This document shows positions 38,001 through 59,193 of a DNA stretch of 64,000 nt, piece by piece. Positions within the stretch are counted from its first letter, which is position 1; each line of letters starts with the position of its first letter. This DNA comes from Pseudorasbora parva (lineage: Eukaryota; Chordata; Actinopteri; Cypriniformes; Gobionidae). The stretch is from assembly GCF_024679245.1 (NCBI RefSeq), contig NC_090186.1:41034254-41098253 (forward strand). Direction: 5' to 3'. A program made the translations under genes and the position numbers. The notes below the pieces were generated by a model. It was not told where the DNA came from, did no database searches, and saw nothing but the letters and a program-made list of their open reading frames with translations.

Positions 38001-39007
38001 AAATAAAATTACATGAATGGCTAATTACAGTATTGAAATAAAAATGTAAAGGCTGTAGAAATACTAGAAGTTGTATATATAAATAATTGGGAATCATGTT
38101 TTAAAAACGTAATAACTTGTATGCATGTCGTTTTGGTTGCTTGGCTGTGTCCTTATAAAGGTCCAGAAATTCGTCAAGTTTTTTGATTTTATGACGTCAT
38201 AACATTGCCGTCTTGCCGCCAGCAAATCGCTGCATTGCTGATCCTGGTTTCGAGTATCGATGCATTTGTCCTCTTCAGGGAACACGAGAATGAACAGTAA
38301 TCTCAAACAACTTAATTCAGACATTTTAATCAAATCCACAAAATTGTTTGTAGATCAAAATAAGCCAGAGATCAGTTATCACAATTAGAAGATCTGGCAT
38401 CCGTCAAATCATCTCAGATGTATTAAACGACGTACGAAGAACAGACCCCAGATGTATCCAATTATCGATCATCAATAAACAATGCTTTAACCTTTAATGA
38501 TTGTATCATTTAAGTTATTGTTGTTGTTTCAGTTTGAGTTGTGCAACGTGTCCGGCCATGTCTTACGTGGTGCCAGACAGCAGGAAGGGGGTTCGGACGC
38601 CATCCACCAGAACGATGTTCTTCACTCCTGGTTTGGCCAGAGTCTTCTTGCTCTTTGCTAATTTAGTTATAAAAGAGAGAAAAATATTTTAAGAAATGCA
38701 CATTTTTCTTTTATCACTCTAATGTAATAATAAAAGTATTTATTTGATTTATTTTTATAAGGACCTCATAGAATATGGCATAATAGGTTGCTACAGATAC
38801 CTTGAGCTTGCAGATGGACAGATGTGCTGAGAGAGCGAGCAGCTGGAGAGAAACAGTTCTAATGAGTGATAGTGACATGTTAAATGTTCAATAATCTGCA
38901 TAATGTGAAGTGTTCATTAGCTCTGTGGAGGACGTCTTACCGAACTGGGCAGTCTGCACAGAAGTAAGTGGACTGCTCCTTAGTGAAGTCAACAACATAG
39001 AAGCCAT
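26784..39007 (-). CDS. hadhb: Trifunctional enzyme beta subunit, mitochondrial (3-ketoacyl-CoA thiolase)
   Basis: Last step of long-chain beta-oxidation: thiolytic cleavage of 3-ketoacyl-CoA, in complex with HADHA at the inner mitochondrial membrane. Coding exons in order: 38941-39007, 38801-38842, 38567-38657, 36942-36986, 36734-36833, 35224-35311, 34859-35046, 33399-33579, 33063-33184, 32869-32948, 30105-30152, 28934-29021, 28628-28702, 26911-27075, 26784-26819. All junctions are GT-AG and keep phase, giving 471 codons plus stop (human 474, from memory). The start [12 protein letters not shown] opens a Ser/Arg-rich mitochondrial targeting sequence of about 35 residues. Thiolase signatures are intact: nucleophilic Cys135 in MACISSN, His425 in SLGHPF, Cys455 in [12 protein letters not shown]. 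The intron after 30152 holds a nested transposon and the intron between 36986 and 38567 two TIR elements, none touching exons. Identity is very secure; exon edges rest on consensus and homology. Confidence 0.96.
27749..27822. mobile_element. 58-bp miniature hAT-like element in a HADHB intron
   Basis: The element spans 27757-27814, starts CAGGGGTCCCC and ends GGGGACCCCTG, with 'ctggagg' and 'cctccag' near its centre, so it is essentially all terminal repeat. The flanks tattagat and gattagat match at 7 of 8 positions. It is probably an internally deleted relative of the 201-bp element at 8285. Confidence 0.75.
29054..29084. repeat. (TG)n microsatellite beside a HADHB exon
   Basis: About 15 TG units, 33 bases upstream (in transcript sense) of the exon at 28934-29021, near its polypyrimidine tract. 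Confidence 0.95.
29205..29675. repeat. Interspersed repeat copy in a HADHB intron
   Basis: Shows 'cagcaaggatgcatttaact', 'caaatgtgacagcaaagaca' and 'aggatcatgtgacactgaag', the motifs of the family also seen near 12300, 35700 and 45690. Noncoding. Confidence 0.65.
31226..31549 (+). pseudogene. Second transposon-encoded frame, divergent from the THAP frame
   Basis: Residues about 20-60 ([16 protein letters not shown], then an E/Q-rich segment, LEQDVSMW) look like a real N-terminus followed by noncoding translation. The start resembles accessory proteins of fish elements that carry a P2X7-like intracellular zinc domain, but that domain is absent here; this comparison is from memory and weak. 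Confidence 0.35.
31819..32313 (-). CDS. THAP-domain protein fragment of a DNA transposon
   Basis: The 164-residue frame holds a THAP finger starting at Met55 (32149-32151): Cys65 and Cys69 in CVFGC, RFPKNP, Trp88, then Cys106 and His109 in ICSLHF, Cys114, the conserved Leu near 129, and AVPTI at 135-139. The C2CH ligands and the AVPT box that define the family are all present. THAP domains bind DNA in transposases and host regulators. The frame ends soon after the domain, so this is an N-terminal exon or a truncated protein with no visible catalytic part. Spacing CxxxC is within what I recall for the family. It lies inside the TTAA-flanked element and antisense to nothing known; it shares the HADHB strand and is intronic. 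Residues 1-54 are probably untranslated. Confidence 0.7.
   Translation of the reverse strand: MRSFVPFDVNGGGISLYGPYGQFYRKRVREREGESESNSLRPSKRWLVGCAAQVMCTINNDIKKCVFGCQTKTVLHRFPKNPAVRQQWMEFAFPDQQLSCANVYICSLHFGADCFINKAQLDAGFSNRLMLNDGAVPTIKVPTLEPRAVSETASNVCAHQVAQT
32958..32981. repeat. (CA)n microsatellite at a HADHB splice acceptor
   Basis: About 12 CA units start 10 bases upstream (transcript sense) of the exon 32869-32948, replacing part of a normal polypyrimidine tract. Confidence 0.9.
35435..35540 (+). repeat. Interspersed repeat fragment, copy 2
   Basis: After an ATA run it reads 'tatagcgcttttcaaggcac' and 'aaagcgctttacattgaagg', matching the repeat at 7930-8118 but cut short. It is in the HADHB intron between 35311 and 36734. 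Confidence 0.6.
35700..36250. repeat. Interspersed repeat copy in a HADHB intron
   Basis: Contains 'cacatgatccttcagaaatc', 'catcaaggatgcattaaatt' and 'aaaagtgacagtgaagacat', the same family as 29205-29675, and near its end 'aagtaatgatgctgaaaatt'. Confidence 0.65.
36890..36930. repeat. (TG)n microsatellite
   Basis: TG run with one GCG interruption, 3-4 bases beyond the donor consensus of the exon 36942-36986. Confidence 0.93.
37598..38452. mobile_element. TIR element in a HADHB intron
   Basis: The left end is CAGGGGTCTATTTTTCGTACG and the right end CGTACGAAGAACAGACCCCAG, inverted repeats of about 20 bases with 'acgtcg' and 'cgacgt' continuing inside. The 81-codon minus frame within has no recognisable domain. 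Another element with 'ggtgtaaacag' style ends abuts it on the left (about 37085-37597). Confidence 0.65.
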
Positions 39008-39142
39008 CTTTGATTATCTGGAAGACTTGAGACAAAAGTATAAATTATTATTATGACTATTATTTCAAAGCAAGTGCACGCATAATCAGAGTAAATCAGA
39101 ATCTGTTAATAGGCAAGTAAGTATGCAAGATGAATATTATGG

Positions 39143-39144
<2 letters not shown>

Positions 39145-39194
<50 letters not shown>

Positions 39195-39462
39195 CTGGTA
39201 ATCCCTACGTTAGGGGGACAAAATGTCCCCACAAAGACTGCAATGTCCGCAATTCTTGTCCTTGTGGGGAAATGTTTTGGTCCCCATGAGGAAAACATCT
39301 TATAAATCATACAGGATGAGCTTTGAGAAAGTAAAAATACAGAATGTTTCCTGTGATGGGTAGGTTTAGGGGCAGGGGCAGTGTAAGGGGATAGAAAATA
39401 CGGTTTATACAGTATAAAATCCCTTACGCCTATGGAAAGACCCCATAAAACATGGAAACACT

Positions 39463-39536
<74 letters not shown>

Positions 39537-39538
39537 GT
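39145..39538. repeat. (TG)n-flanked interspersed repeat
   Basis: Two TG microsatellites (39145-39192 and 39465-39538) bracket a 270-bp body containing 'gggggacaaaatgtccccac', 'cttgtggggaaatgttttgg' and 'gatgggtaggtttaggggca'. The body has short internal inverted GGGGACA motifs. It lies in the first HADHB intron. Confidence 0.8.
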
Positions 39539-40407
39539 TAGAAGTGCACAATTAATCGTTAAAAGATTGCAATCTCATTCCTAAATGTCAAAAACCTTTG
39601 TCTTTTAAACCTTTCACATACAAAAAAACAATATTGTTATTTCTGTGTTACAAATTTTCACATTATCAGGATTCTACATTGGGACTGTCCATTTCCTCCT
39701 TCACTCATTTTTTGTGTGTAACATAAATGCGCTGACTCAATTAACAAGTAAATAGCACGGATATAGTCACTGATGTCTATGGTAGCAAATAGCGATCAAA
39801 ATATATAGTAAATCCTTTAACTTGGCACTTTAAGCAAAGATTGTATCAATTACATCAATTACATCATTAGGTGGTGACAAGTGACTTAAATATTTAGTGA
39901 CTTACAACCTATCATACACCCGGCACAATGCGACGGCAGTCAGCAGCGAGCACTGTTTTTTTTTTTGTTATTTAAAGGATGCATTAGTAATGTGTCTATA
40001 GGCGGATGCACATAAACTCTGCTTATTCTTCTCTGGAGAAACGGTCAGTCATGTTTATAGCGAATCCACCATGATGTGAGCGCAACTGGCTTTTAATGTG
40101 AATGGGAGAGGAGACGTTTCATATTATGCCTAAAACACAGCCATGACTCATTAGGAGACTAGGGACAACCCTTTTGGACCATATGCCTGGCATGCAGACC
40201 GTTTTTTCTGTGGTTAAAGGGTTACTTCAGCGATTAGCATTCAGCTTTGTATCAGTAGAAACCCGATAGTATATTCGAATGATCGTGCTTCCACCCCTCA
40301 TATCTCCCTGAGACGAGAGATTAATGTATTTTTTATGGCTAGAAAAAAGCCTCCGATGATGCAAATATCGTCATTTTGCATCCGAGGATTTTTTGGCCAA
40401 AGGCTAA

Positions 40408-40667
40408 AGGGGCGGCAGTGGCTCAGTGGTTCATGTAGGTTGTCTACAAACCAGAAGGTTGGTGGTTCAATCCCCGGTTCCACCTGACCAAGTGTCGAGG
40501 TGTCCATGAGCAAGACACCTAACCCCAGCTGCTCCCGACGAGCTGGATGGCGCCTTACATGGCAGACACCGCCGTCGGTGTATGAATGGGTGAATGTGAG
40601 GCAAAATGTAAAGCGCTTTGGATGGCCATAGGGGCTGTTAAAAGCGCTATATAAATGCAGTCCATTT
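40408..40667 (+). mobile_element. tRNA-derived SINE with an L2-type tail
   Basis: The head has an A-box-like 'tggctcagtggttc' and a clear B box GGTTCAATCCC (40464-40474), the internal pol III promoter. The tail 'aatgtaaagcgctttggatg' ending 'aaaagcgctatataaatgca' is the 3' end shared by many fish SINEs with L2-clade LINEs. It is in the first HADHB intron, antisense to it. The minus-strand frame at 40298-40513 is this SINE in translation. Confidence 0.85.
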
Positions 40668-41103
40668 AAAGACTACAGCCAGTATTAGGAGCTTGTTCCG
40701 CATGTTTTTACCCACCCACAAAATGTAAATGTGCACGGCCGCTCGGGCATTCATAACGGAGCGGTGCGGAGAAAGTGAGTGTTTTCAATGAATTCCAATG
40801 AAAGCTAAGCTTCCATAGGCATGAACTGAAAAAATGCCAGATTAAACACGCACCGTGAATGACTGTGCAGCCGTGCGCATTTTAGTTTCTGTTTAGAATT
40901 AGCACCAAATCAGGGCAGGGTTGCTTGAATTGTGAGTTCATTAGCCTATTATCCTCAGCGATCATCTTGTCTGTCAGCGGTTTGCTCTCGTGATGAATGA
41001 AATCTGACTCCTGCTACTGGTGTGTGTGTGTGTGTGTTTGTGGCGACGCTCATTCGGCTCATGCAGTATTGAGAAGACACATTCAGTTTTTAATTTAAAT
41101 TTA

Positions 41104-41245
41104 TGCATTTGGCAGACACTTTTATCCAAAGCGACTTACATTGCATTCAAGGTACACATTTTTACATTATTGTCAGTTCTTGCTTTTCCTGGGAATCGAA
41201 CCCATGACGCTGGCGTTGCTAGCGCCATGCTCTACTGGTTGAGTA
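41104..41245 (-). mobile_element. tRNA-derived SINE, minus orientation
   Basis: Read on the minus strand, the head holds a B box GGTTCGATTCCC (from the complement of 41191-41203) and an A-box-like region near 41225-41240; the tail, toward lower coordinates, contains the complement of 'ccaaagcgacttacattgca'. This is a different family from the SINE at 40408. Confidence 0.75.
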
Positions 41246-41363
41246 GAGTATGAAATGAGTAAAGCATAACAAATTAATGTTTTATTATATCCTACTGAAT
41301 ATACTGTTATCACACAGTGATGTAAGTGTTGTATAATAACATTTATTTATGTTTTACACTGAC

Positions 41364-41473
41364 CTGGGCTGCGTTTCCCAAAAGCATTGTGAGCCCATGT
41401 TTATGGTGAAGATCTCTGCAATGTTTTCTATGATCCACTTAGCTCATGGTGCTTTTGAGAAACGCAGCCCTGG
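41364..41473. mobile_element. 110-bp palindromic MITE
   Basis: Left end CCTGGGCTGCGTTTCCCAAAA, right end TTTTGAGAAACGCAGCCCTGG. Most of the length is inverted repeat. It is in the first HADHB intron. Confidence 0.75.
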
Positions 41474-42296
41474 ATTGTACGAGATATTTAATATCAAGCA
41501 CAGTGGCCTTTAAAGTAAAAACTGAACATGTTTGAAGTACATAAAGTAACAAAAGATCAACTAAGTGTCATTTGTTCTCCGATGCTGTTTTCACTAACAT
41601 TCAATCAGCTGGTGTTTTGGTCATTTTTAGTGGATGTATGAATGATACCAGCAGAAAAACCACAATTAATTGTAGACCATAACATTATTATCAACATGTT
41701 CCACTAACCACAAAAATACTTTGTTGTACTAACTCATCATGTTCACAATTATGTTTTGTTATATCATTTAAAACGCTTTGCTTGAAATTCCTTTGCTTGC
41801 ACTTTCTTTCTTTCAAATAAATGGCACTAGCTTTGATATTTTGCATCAATGCAATGACTGAATTTAGGCATTGTGTAAGCTGATAAAGTGTCACGTTGCT
41901 ATTCATACTACTTAATATTAACCGGTTAAGTACTTTATGTGACAGTAATGATAATACAGTATATAAATATGTCTGACGGGGTGTGTGTGTGTGTGTTTGA
42001 CCCTTCACCTACTTCTGTCAGTAGACTGGACAAGGGCAAATACACAACCGTATTAAACACTTAAACAGCTACTTAAGATCTTGGTATCATTATAAAACAA
42101 CACTGATCACGATATAACCACACATGACAGTAACGCAACAGTAATGAGACATACAAATGCCACTTTAACACATAAACAAGTGCACGCATTCATTCTTCCG
42201 CATGCCTAAAAAACACTGATTACGCTATTCATCAGCACTTACCATATAAACACAATGTCTGGTGTAATATAAGTACATCAATTATATATGGCTTAC

Positions 42297-42370
42297 CTTT
42301 TAATGATGTAAATGTGGAGAGAGCGCGATGTTAGAGGTCTCGCGTCTGTCTAATGACTACAGCAGTGCAC
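42297..42370 (-). other. HADHB 5' noncoding exon
   Basis: On the minus strand, CATTAAAAG/GTAAGCC is a strong donor (exon edge 42297) and the preceding 60-70 bases have no ATG. It would splice to the start exon, whose acceptor AG lies at 39018-39027. The transcription start is not defined by the sequence; the right edge given is a guess. Confidence 0.6.
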
Positions 42371-42661
42371 GAGCAGTAGGACCCCGCATTAACCTGGCAA
42401 CCCGAATCACTGCCTGAGCAGGGAAAATCCAGCGGATACTTACTTTATATATGTATACAAACATTATAAAATACATTTTATTCACATCAATACACAAAAA
42501 GAAATGGATACAAAACGTTATTATATCCACTTAAAGGGGGACGATATGGTTTTATTTAAAGGCGTTAAAATGGCAACCTAAATGGCGGCTACAGGGGCAC
42601 GAGCTTGTAAGTGCGTACCGGTGCGTACACGCGCACTGACGCTGACGTCGTTTTGAGAAGG
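42371..42661. promoter_or_regulatory. Shared bidirectional promoter of HADHB and HADHA
   Basis: The two genes are transcribed outward from under 400 bp. On the plus strand, 42580-42589 reads AAATGGCGGC, a match to the YY1 core common in TATA-less and mitochondrial-gene promoters. A CRE-like TGACGTC lies at 42643-42649, 13 bases before the HADHA start. CpG density rises over 42595-42660. No good TATA box faces HADHA. A head-to-head HADHA/HADHB pair with a common promoter is known in mammals. Confidence 0.75.
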
Positions 42662-52960
<10,299 letters not shown>

Positions 52961-53408
52961 AAATTCAACACTATTATCATTTTCTGATCTGTATCACATT
53001 TACTGACTTTAACAAGTAGTGCATCATTTGCAAATCCTTTTTGTGTTTTATCATTTGTGGGTTAAAAAGCAGCACTTTCCTAAATTGGCCTGTACATAAT
53101 TTGCCAGATTGTTTATGTGATCAAAGAAATGTTAACCACATGAAATCTCAGTAAAATTGACATTTGTTCTAAACACCAAGAATTTTTTTTTTTTTTTACA
53201 GATTAAAGAATATTCTTTCAGGTACATCATATCACTGCAAAACACTGTAAAAACATTTCTGAATGTTGCAGCTACATTTTTTTTTTTAACCAAGGTGCCT
53301 CAGATTATCTCTAGTTTGAGCTGGAGAGGGACTTTTGCACAGTTATTATTGTTGTTGTTTTTTTTGTATAGCATAGTAGTTTGTATATTTGCATTATAAT
53401 TCTGCTAC

Positions 53409-53414
53409 AATAAA
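53409..53414 (+). terminator. HADHA polyadenylation signal
   Basis: AATAAA about 450 bases after the HADHA stop, the first canonical hexamer in that interval. It implies a 3' UTR of about 0.47 kb. Confidence 0.75.
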
Positions 53415-53547
53415 CTTCTACATTTTGACTACTACTACTCACACCAGATATTTCCCGTTATTTCAATGTATGCAACGAAAAACTGATTGAAAGAGTGAAG
53501 AATGCCTTCATATGTACTCACATTGATATTTTTGAAATACAGCATAC

Positions 53548-54314
53548 TGATCAGTGGCGATTTCTTTAAGACTGCAAGGGAAGCTCGGCTTCCCTTATAA
53601 TGTCCCAAAATTAATGGTCAAATATGTACTATTATATTAACATTGCATTGACTAAAAATGCGTTAGAAAACGTTCATCTCAAAGACGAGCTTGTTCAGAA
53701 TCAGTTACATATAGCAGGTCGGCTGACTCGATTTCCTTCTCATACATTCCCGCACAGCGTCACAGTGCATTTCCCTATTGAAGCCCAGCGTCCATTGACT
53801 TCAATGGGGCTGCTTTGAACGGTTTTTTTCAGCGCTTCGAAACTAGACGGTCATTGGATAAACGGTGCGATTATGTCCCGCCCACGGACGCTCAGCGTCT
53901 CTGGGAGTGAATGGGGAGTGGGCTGGCCCGGACTCCGAGCTTTTGCGTGATGATTGGAGGGTCTGCATCTCCTTTTGACTGACAGCGATTCTGTACTATA
54001 AGGAATCACTGAAGCTATTCGCGCTCAGTCCCATCGCGAATTTCTCAAGTTCAGTCGAAATAAAAACTGCTGCAACCTATTTCTTTGATATTTGCTTGGC
54101 GAAATTTCTTCATTTTCATCATACATTTCACACAATTATACACCACATTCCTTGTTTCAGTTTTACAGAGTTTAATATTTGTTTAGATCGTTCATTCATT
54201 CACAGGGTAAAAAAACATTTTCTTGAAAAGGAACGTAGGGCAGAATTTACTTTTAAATAAATAAGACAATTGGCCGAAAATGAGCTTTCCCTCTGACAGA
54301 CCAGCCGCCACTGA
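53548..54314. mobile_element. TIR element downstream of HADHA
   Basis: The left end 'atcagtggcgatttctt' and right end 'accagccgccactgat' form an imperfect inverted pair. The body has a GC-rich segment at 53740-53960 and no recognisable protein. Confidence 0.6.
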
Positions 54315-54470
54315 TACTGATATACTGTAGTACAGGGATTTTCAAAGTGTGGGGCCTCAGAGCATGTCAGGGGATTCATTAATTTAAAAAATATTAGTGA
54401 TTTTATCAAATTAATATGTATTTAATGTAATTTGTAATTGTGCATTTGTTTCTCAGAAGTGGAAGTTGTT

Positions 54471-56024
54471 AGCCTGGATGCCAGCCGAACTTGGCCCCGC
54501 CCACAAAATGTTTAGGTCGGGCAATTTGCTCAACAGCAAAATACAGTTACCATTTGCTCAACTCGCTAAATGAAAATAGTGTTTTCACAACTTTAAAAAG
54601 AGAGGGGAAAATAGATTGATAACAGCAGTCAGAAGAGAGAAAGATACCAACTTATAGTCACCTAGCCACACCTCACAGCAGCTAACTAGTTTTTTTAATT
54701 TGATGCAAAGGTAATATAATACAAAGTATAGTGTTATAAATGTACATACATTTACATTTAAAAAATAAACATAATAATTAGGATTTAAGATGCTGACGAC
54801 CATTAAAACGCGTCATCACCCATGGTCCTATGGTCATCACAAGCCCGCCAAATGCGTTAGCATTAGCAAGAATTTTCTCATCGCTCACCTCTTACAAAAT
54901 AGAGGAAGATTTCATCACAACCGCGAAATATTTTTTGCACAGCGAGAAAACTAATGCACATCTCTCACAAAGGTTATTATATAATTATGTGTACATATGA
55001 GTTCATATTTACATTTTTAGCTTGTTAGCTCTTTTACTCTGACTGTTTTGACCAAGGGGGTAATCTAGCGCTCGGAAAGCGTTCCACCCCTAGGGGCTGC
55101 CATTGCTAACCAAGCCATCACCTGCTGTTAGCATCCCATTGACTCCCATTCATTTTTGAGTCACTTTGACAGTGAATAACTTTACATCTGAGACGTTTAA
55201 AGACTCCATTTGTCCATTGTTTATTTCTAAAGAAACACGACAATGTATAAAAGGCTCCATTACCTTGTATCTTACACTATCGCCCCGCAGAAGCTGTTTT
55301 TGTAAAAATAGGCTAATGATTGCGTCATAACCAACGCGACCCTGTCGCACAGTTGAGAAATTACCGTATAGACCTGAGGAGACGCTCGCAGGCAATCTTT
55401 TACTGTCTATGAGACAGTCGGGGGGACGTGGAGACATGTCCTGGAGACTAGTCTGATAAAGTCAAGGGGGAAGAATGGGGAGAAGCCCATAGTGAGCCAA
55501 AAGCAACGGGAGAAAATATTTAAACAACGTGATTCAGATTTCGCTTTCCACATCTACTAGAAGACTCACAGCTGTCAGACAGGAGGCTCACGTCACATCT
55601 ACGTCGTCAAGCTTAGTCTGAGCCTGCGCAGTTCACTCAGCCATCAGGAAGTGAGTGCCCCTAGGTTGACTTCATTCTTTCGCCGTTGACGTCAATGGGA
55701 ACGCTCCGTCCATTTCTTTTACTGTCTATGGTTTTGACCTGGGATGGGCCATTGCAGCGTCGTAAATTAATAGTTAATGTTAATTTAATAGAGGTTTGGG
55801 GCAAAAAAAGCCTACCAAAATAAGTAAATTTGGCCTGTAAATTCAACAGTTAAATAAACAAGAAGTAGTGACGTACAATTTTAATCAATTGTCTGTTCGA
55901 AAATAGTTCTAAAACAAACAACTTTATGCAGTAACGTTTCACACTAAGCAAAAAACCATAAAACAAATCTTCAACGAGTTGAACGCGCATGAATGCCACA
56001 ATGAAGTCGTAAATACCAGTGGGA

Positions 56025-56094
<70 letters not shown>

Positions 56095-56700
56095 CGATAT
56101 AGTTTACAGTGGCTTCATAGATTAATTAAAAACATAAAAGATTAAAACTCACCCCTGATGCACATTCTTTGTTCTTCGTTTTCTTTAAGCAGTATTAACA
56201 AACCTTTTTATATTTTCGTGAGATTCATTAAAAGAAGGTAAGTTAACGTTACACCGCCATCTTGCTCCGACTAAAGAGACTTAAACGCACATTGTCTTAA
56301 TACGAATATATATGAAATATTCTCTGCATGTTACAAACATTTGTGACGCAAAAGAAAATATATAATTTGCGATATATGGAAAATTTCTGTATGGAAATAA
56401 GGGCAGTTTTTTTTAGCATAAAAAAATGCTACATTGCTTTTTTGGGAGGGATGACGTCATTATGCACACCAGTTTATCGTAAAAGGCGGTAAAAGGCCAA
56501 TTGGATAACAAAACAGTGGGAAAAGTGGATGGAAATTTGGCTATTGTTACATACTTTTTTTGCTTTCATATTTTTATTATGTAGTAATAAAAGCAATAAG
56601 CACCATGAAGGCATTGGTTACGGTGAATTTATAGCAGCTAAGGGGGTTTTATAATGCCCCTTAGCTGTTATACATTTACTGTAAACCCCGGCTTCATAGG
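54471..56700. other. Transposon-rich intergenic stretch
   Basis: A fragment of the 13844-14650 family starts at 54471 ('ttagcctggatgccagccga'). An element bounded by GGTTTTGACC-like ends spans about 55043-55745 and holds 'taggggctgccattgctaac'. An AT microsatellite is at 56026-56092. Convergent HADHA and GAREM2 transcripts would both end around this region. No exon recognised. Confidence 0.5.
56026..56092. repeat. (AT)n microsatellite
   Basis: About 33 AT units. Confidence 0.96.
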
Positions 56701-57439
56701 GCTTATTGCTTTATTATTCCATTCAGAAACAAGTACATTGAAGATTTACTTCGTTCAAGTGAGCACTATTGATTTATTCTTTTCTGTAGTTGATCCAGCA
56801 GGATTAAATCATACATGATGAAATTACAGTACAAATGAAACACTACCGCTGTTAAATATTATTCAAAGTACACATGCATCTACAAAGGGGGAAATCTGTT
56901 AAATAAACATTCCAGAAACATTCCTGAAATGCTGATAAAACATTTTTTAAAAACAGTGAGATGAGGCTAAAACCTTCTCATTTCAGCAGCTCTGACTCGC
57001 CTCACACACACATCCTCCATCAGTGTAGGCCGCATTTAGTAAACTCTTAATTACAGTCACCTAATTACAGTGTGTTCTTTCGACTGTAAACTCACTGCTC
57101 TTATTAGTGTGTACATCACAAACTCTTTAAGTCTCTAAAAAGTCTCACTTCCTGTGTGCATGACATGAGCTCATTATGAGAGCAGATTGAATGGAGAAAA
57201 TTGTTCTCAAGTGGGTGAATCCTGTCAAACCAGTCAAAAACCACCCCCCAAAATATTTTTTTTTCACCAGAATTTTTTATGAACATTCACCGCCAAAATT
57301 CTCATTAAAATAATGTTCAGATGTTATACTTTTGAGTTTTGCATCAACACTGAACTAGCTTTAGTTGATGACAACACTATTCGCTTTTGTAGAGCTGCTT
57401 ATAATTGAATATCTTATAACTCTTGTTATGATTAATAAA

Positions 57440-57625
57440 CTTTACAGTTATTGAACTGAGCTGAATAACGACACTATTGTCTTTTTACAGCTGCTTTACT
57501 GCAGATTTTGAATTTTTCAAATCTGATGAGGTTTGCATCATTGATTCTGTTATTTTCCTGATTATTACTGTAAAGCTGCTTTGAAACTATCTGAACTGTA
57601 TAAAGTGCTGTAAATTAAGGTGACA
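57440..57625. repeat. Interspersed repeat fragment, LINE/SINE-tail-like
   Basis: Contains 'taaagctgctttgaaactat' and 'tgtataaagtgctgtaaatt', a tail motif common in fish interspersed repeats, preceded by a partial duplication of the 'cagctgctttactg' block. It would lie in or beside the GAREM2 3' UTR. Confidence 0.5.
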
Positions 57626-57701
57626 CCTTAAAATTATTTGTACCTATTTTTCCATGTTACAGTAACGAGAAAAAGATTTTCATACGTTCTAACAATGACA
57701 A

Positions 57702-57707
57702 TTTATT
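57702..57707 (-). terminator. Candidate GAREM2 polyadenylation signal
   Basis: AATAAA on the minus strand about 415 bases after the GAREM2 stop. Others occur further on, at 56773-56778 and 56710-56715, so the true 3' end is uncertain. Confidence 0.35.
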
Positions 57708-58122
57708 TATGCATTTTTGCTTTGGGGTGAAATATGACCTGGACATGATCCTGACAGGTTTCATGAGATTCACCCAGATTGAACCAAATCCAACTGACAA
57801 TCAGTCAGATTATTAGAAGAAGAAAAAAACACAGTCAGTAAACCATTGAAAGACAGCAGAACGGCCACAAGATGAGCTCTGACTGTCCACTGAAGGTACA
57901 CAAAATAACCCAACCCCCAAAATAAAAACATCAAATAGTGCTCCATAATATATTAGTCACAATCTGTCAGTCCTTCGATTAGAGAGGTGTATTTCAGACA
58001 CACACATACACATACACACTTATAAAACATCTGAAATTGTCCGAGCCGAAGCACTCATTGTGGCTGGAATAATTTTGTGTCTCTCAAATAAAAACATCTA
58101 TAAGTTCACGATAACGTTGCCC

Positions 58123-58887
58123 TCATATCTTGGGTCTCCATCCCTTGATGAACTGCATGATTTTTTTGACCTGTAGTTTGGTGAGGTTAAAGTCCTCCGA
58201 CAGGATTTCCTCTGTCAGCTGAGTGAAAATAGAGCCATCGATCCTCTCTCGACTGAACAGACCAATCACGTCGTCCGAAAGGCCGATAAACCTCAGACTG
58301 GACGAAACCTCCTCCACCGAGAGCCAGCAGAGCTCTGCGGGGGGTCGCCATGAAGACCCAGCCCCGCCCTCCGCCCCCCTTGTCATGGTGACTGATCCGG
58401 AGGCTGTGTCCACGGTTACCGCATCCTCTTCTGAACTCTTGACTGGTCTGGGTGGAGGCTCTGGACAACTTTCTGAAGCTCCCTGATTGGTTTGAGGCTC
58501 CTTGGGGCTGGAGCAAATGAGGTCTGGTATCAGGGTGGGGGAGTTCCTACCAGTGGTGAGCCAATCAGAAGAGGCGTGGGCGTGTCCCGGATTGGCAAAG
58601 GGGTTTAGGGCACCGAATGGTGCGAAGCGGTTCTGCGCAACCGGCCGTGGTCTAGGGCAGGTGGAGTAGTTCTTTTGGGCGGAGTCAGTGCTGAGTAGAG
58701 GTGTGTTGAGGATGTTGGAGGTATAAGTCCCGCCTCCTCGAGGATGAGACCAACAAGCCTGTGCGGGCTGAGCAGGATCAGGGCTTACGCAGGGGTCAGA
58801 GGTCACACAGTCGGCCCAGGTGCATGGGTAACAGTACAGAGAGTAAGAGTCCGGCGATGGAGAGCTGCTTCCGCTACGAGGAGCAGA
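58123..58887 (-). CDS. garem2: GRB2-associated regulator of MAPK, C-terminal exon (GAREM2-like), partial
   Basis: Adaptor protein acting downstream of receptor tyrosine kinases in ERK signalling. This last coding exon gives 254 residues and a TGA stop, after the acceptor CTCTCTCTCAG at 58888-58889. The first half is Ser/Pro-rich and disordered, with YCYPCTW near its start and a PPPRPVK proline motif suited to SH3 binding. The last 65 or so residues are a SAM-like domain: LSVEEVSSSLRFIGLSDDVI, then a helix ending LQVKKIMQFIKGWRPKI, which I recall as the near-invariant C-terminus of GAREM proteins. The choice of GAREM2 over GAREM1 rests on position: human GAREM2 is next to HADHA in the same relative orientation. 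The CABIT domain and remaining exons must lie beyond 64000. The frame continues to 58920 into the intron and should be cut at the acceptor. Confidence 0.88.
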   Translation of the reverse strand, partial: SAPRSGSSSPSPDSYSLYCYPCTWADCVTSDPCVSPDPAQPAQACWSHPRGGGTYTSNILNTPLLSTDSAQKNYSTCPRPRPVAQNRFAPFGALNPFANPGHAHASSDWLTTGRNSPTLIPDLICSSPKEPQTNQGASESCPEPPPRPVKSSEEDAVTVDTASGSVTMTRGAEGGAGSSWRPPAELCWLSVEEVSSSLRFIGLSDDVIGLFSRERIDGSIFTQLTEEILSEDFNLTKLQVKKIMQFIKGWRPKI

Positions 58888-59193
58888 ACTGAGAGAGAGA
58901 GTTGTGTTATAAATAAACAAATGAAGGAAGAAATCACCAAAAAAAAGTATAAAAGTCTAATCCAAATAGACAAAAAGTTGCAAAATAAAGCACACACACT
59001 AAAGCCCGATTCAGACTACACACTATGTCTGATTTCATGTACCGATTAACATCTCCATGTTTATTACAGAGGTGGAAGTGTGTGTGTTTTCTAGATTGAC
59101 TGTGCTTGTACAGTATATGTCTTTTAATTTATTATTGTAAAAGATTATTACAATAAACTTGCCTAAGTAAGCAGAGAAATCTAGACAAGTAAC

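Noticed and set aside
40408..40500. Possible tRNA gene from A and B boxes
   Set aside because: The boxes belong to a SINE head; no complete cloverleaf, and the L2-type tail is attached.
40298..40513. Minus-strand 71-codon frame
   Set aside because: It runs through the tRNA-like head of the SINE at 40408 and has no independent support.
58888..58920. N-terminal extension MFIYNTTLSLS of the GAREM2 frame
   Set aside because: It crosses a clear acceptor (CT tract then CAG at 58888-58889), so it is intron sequence.
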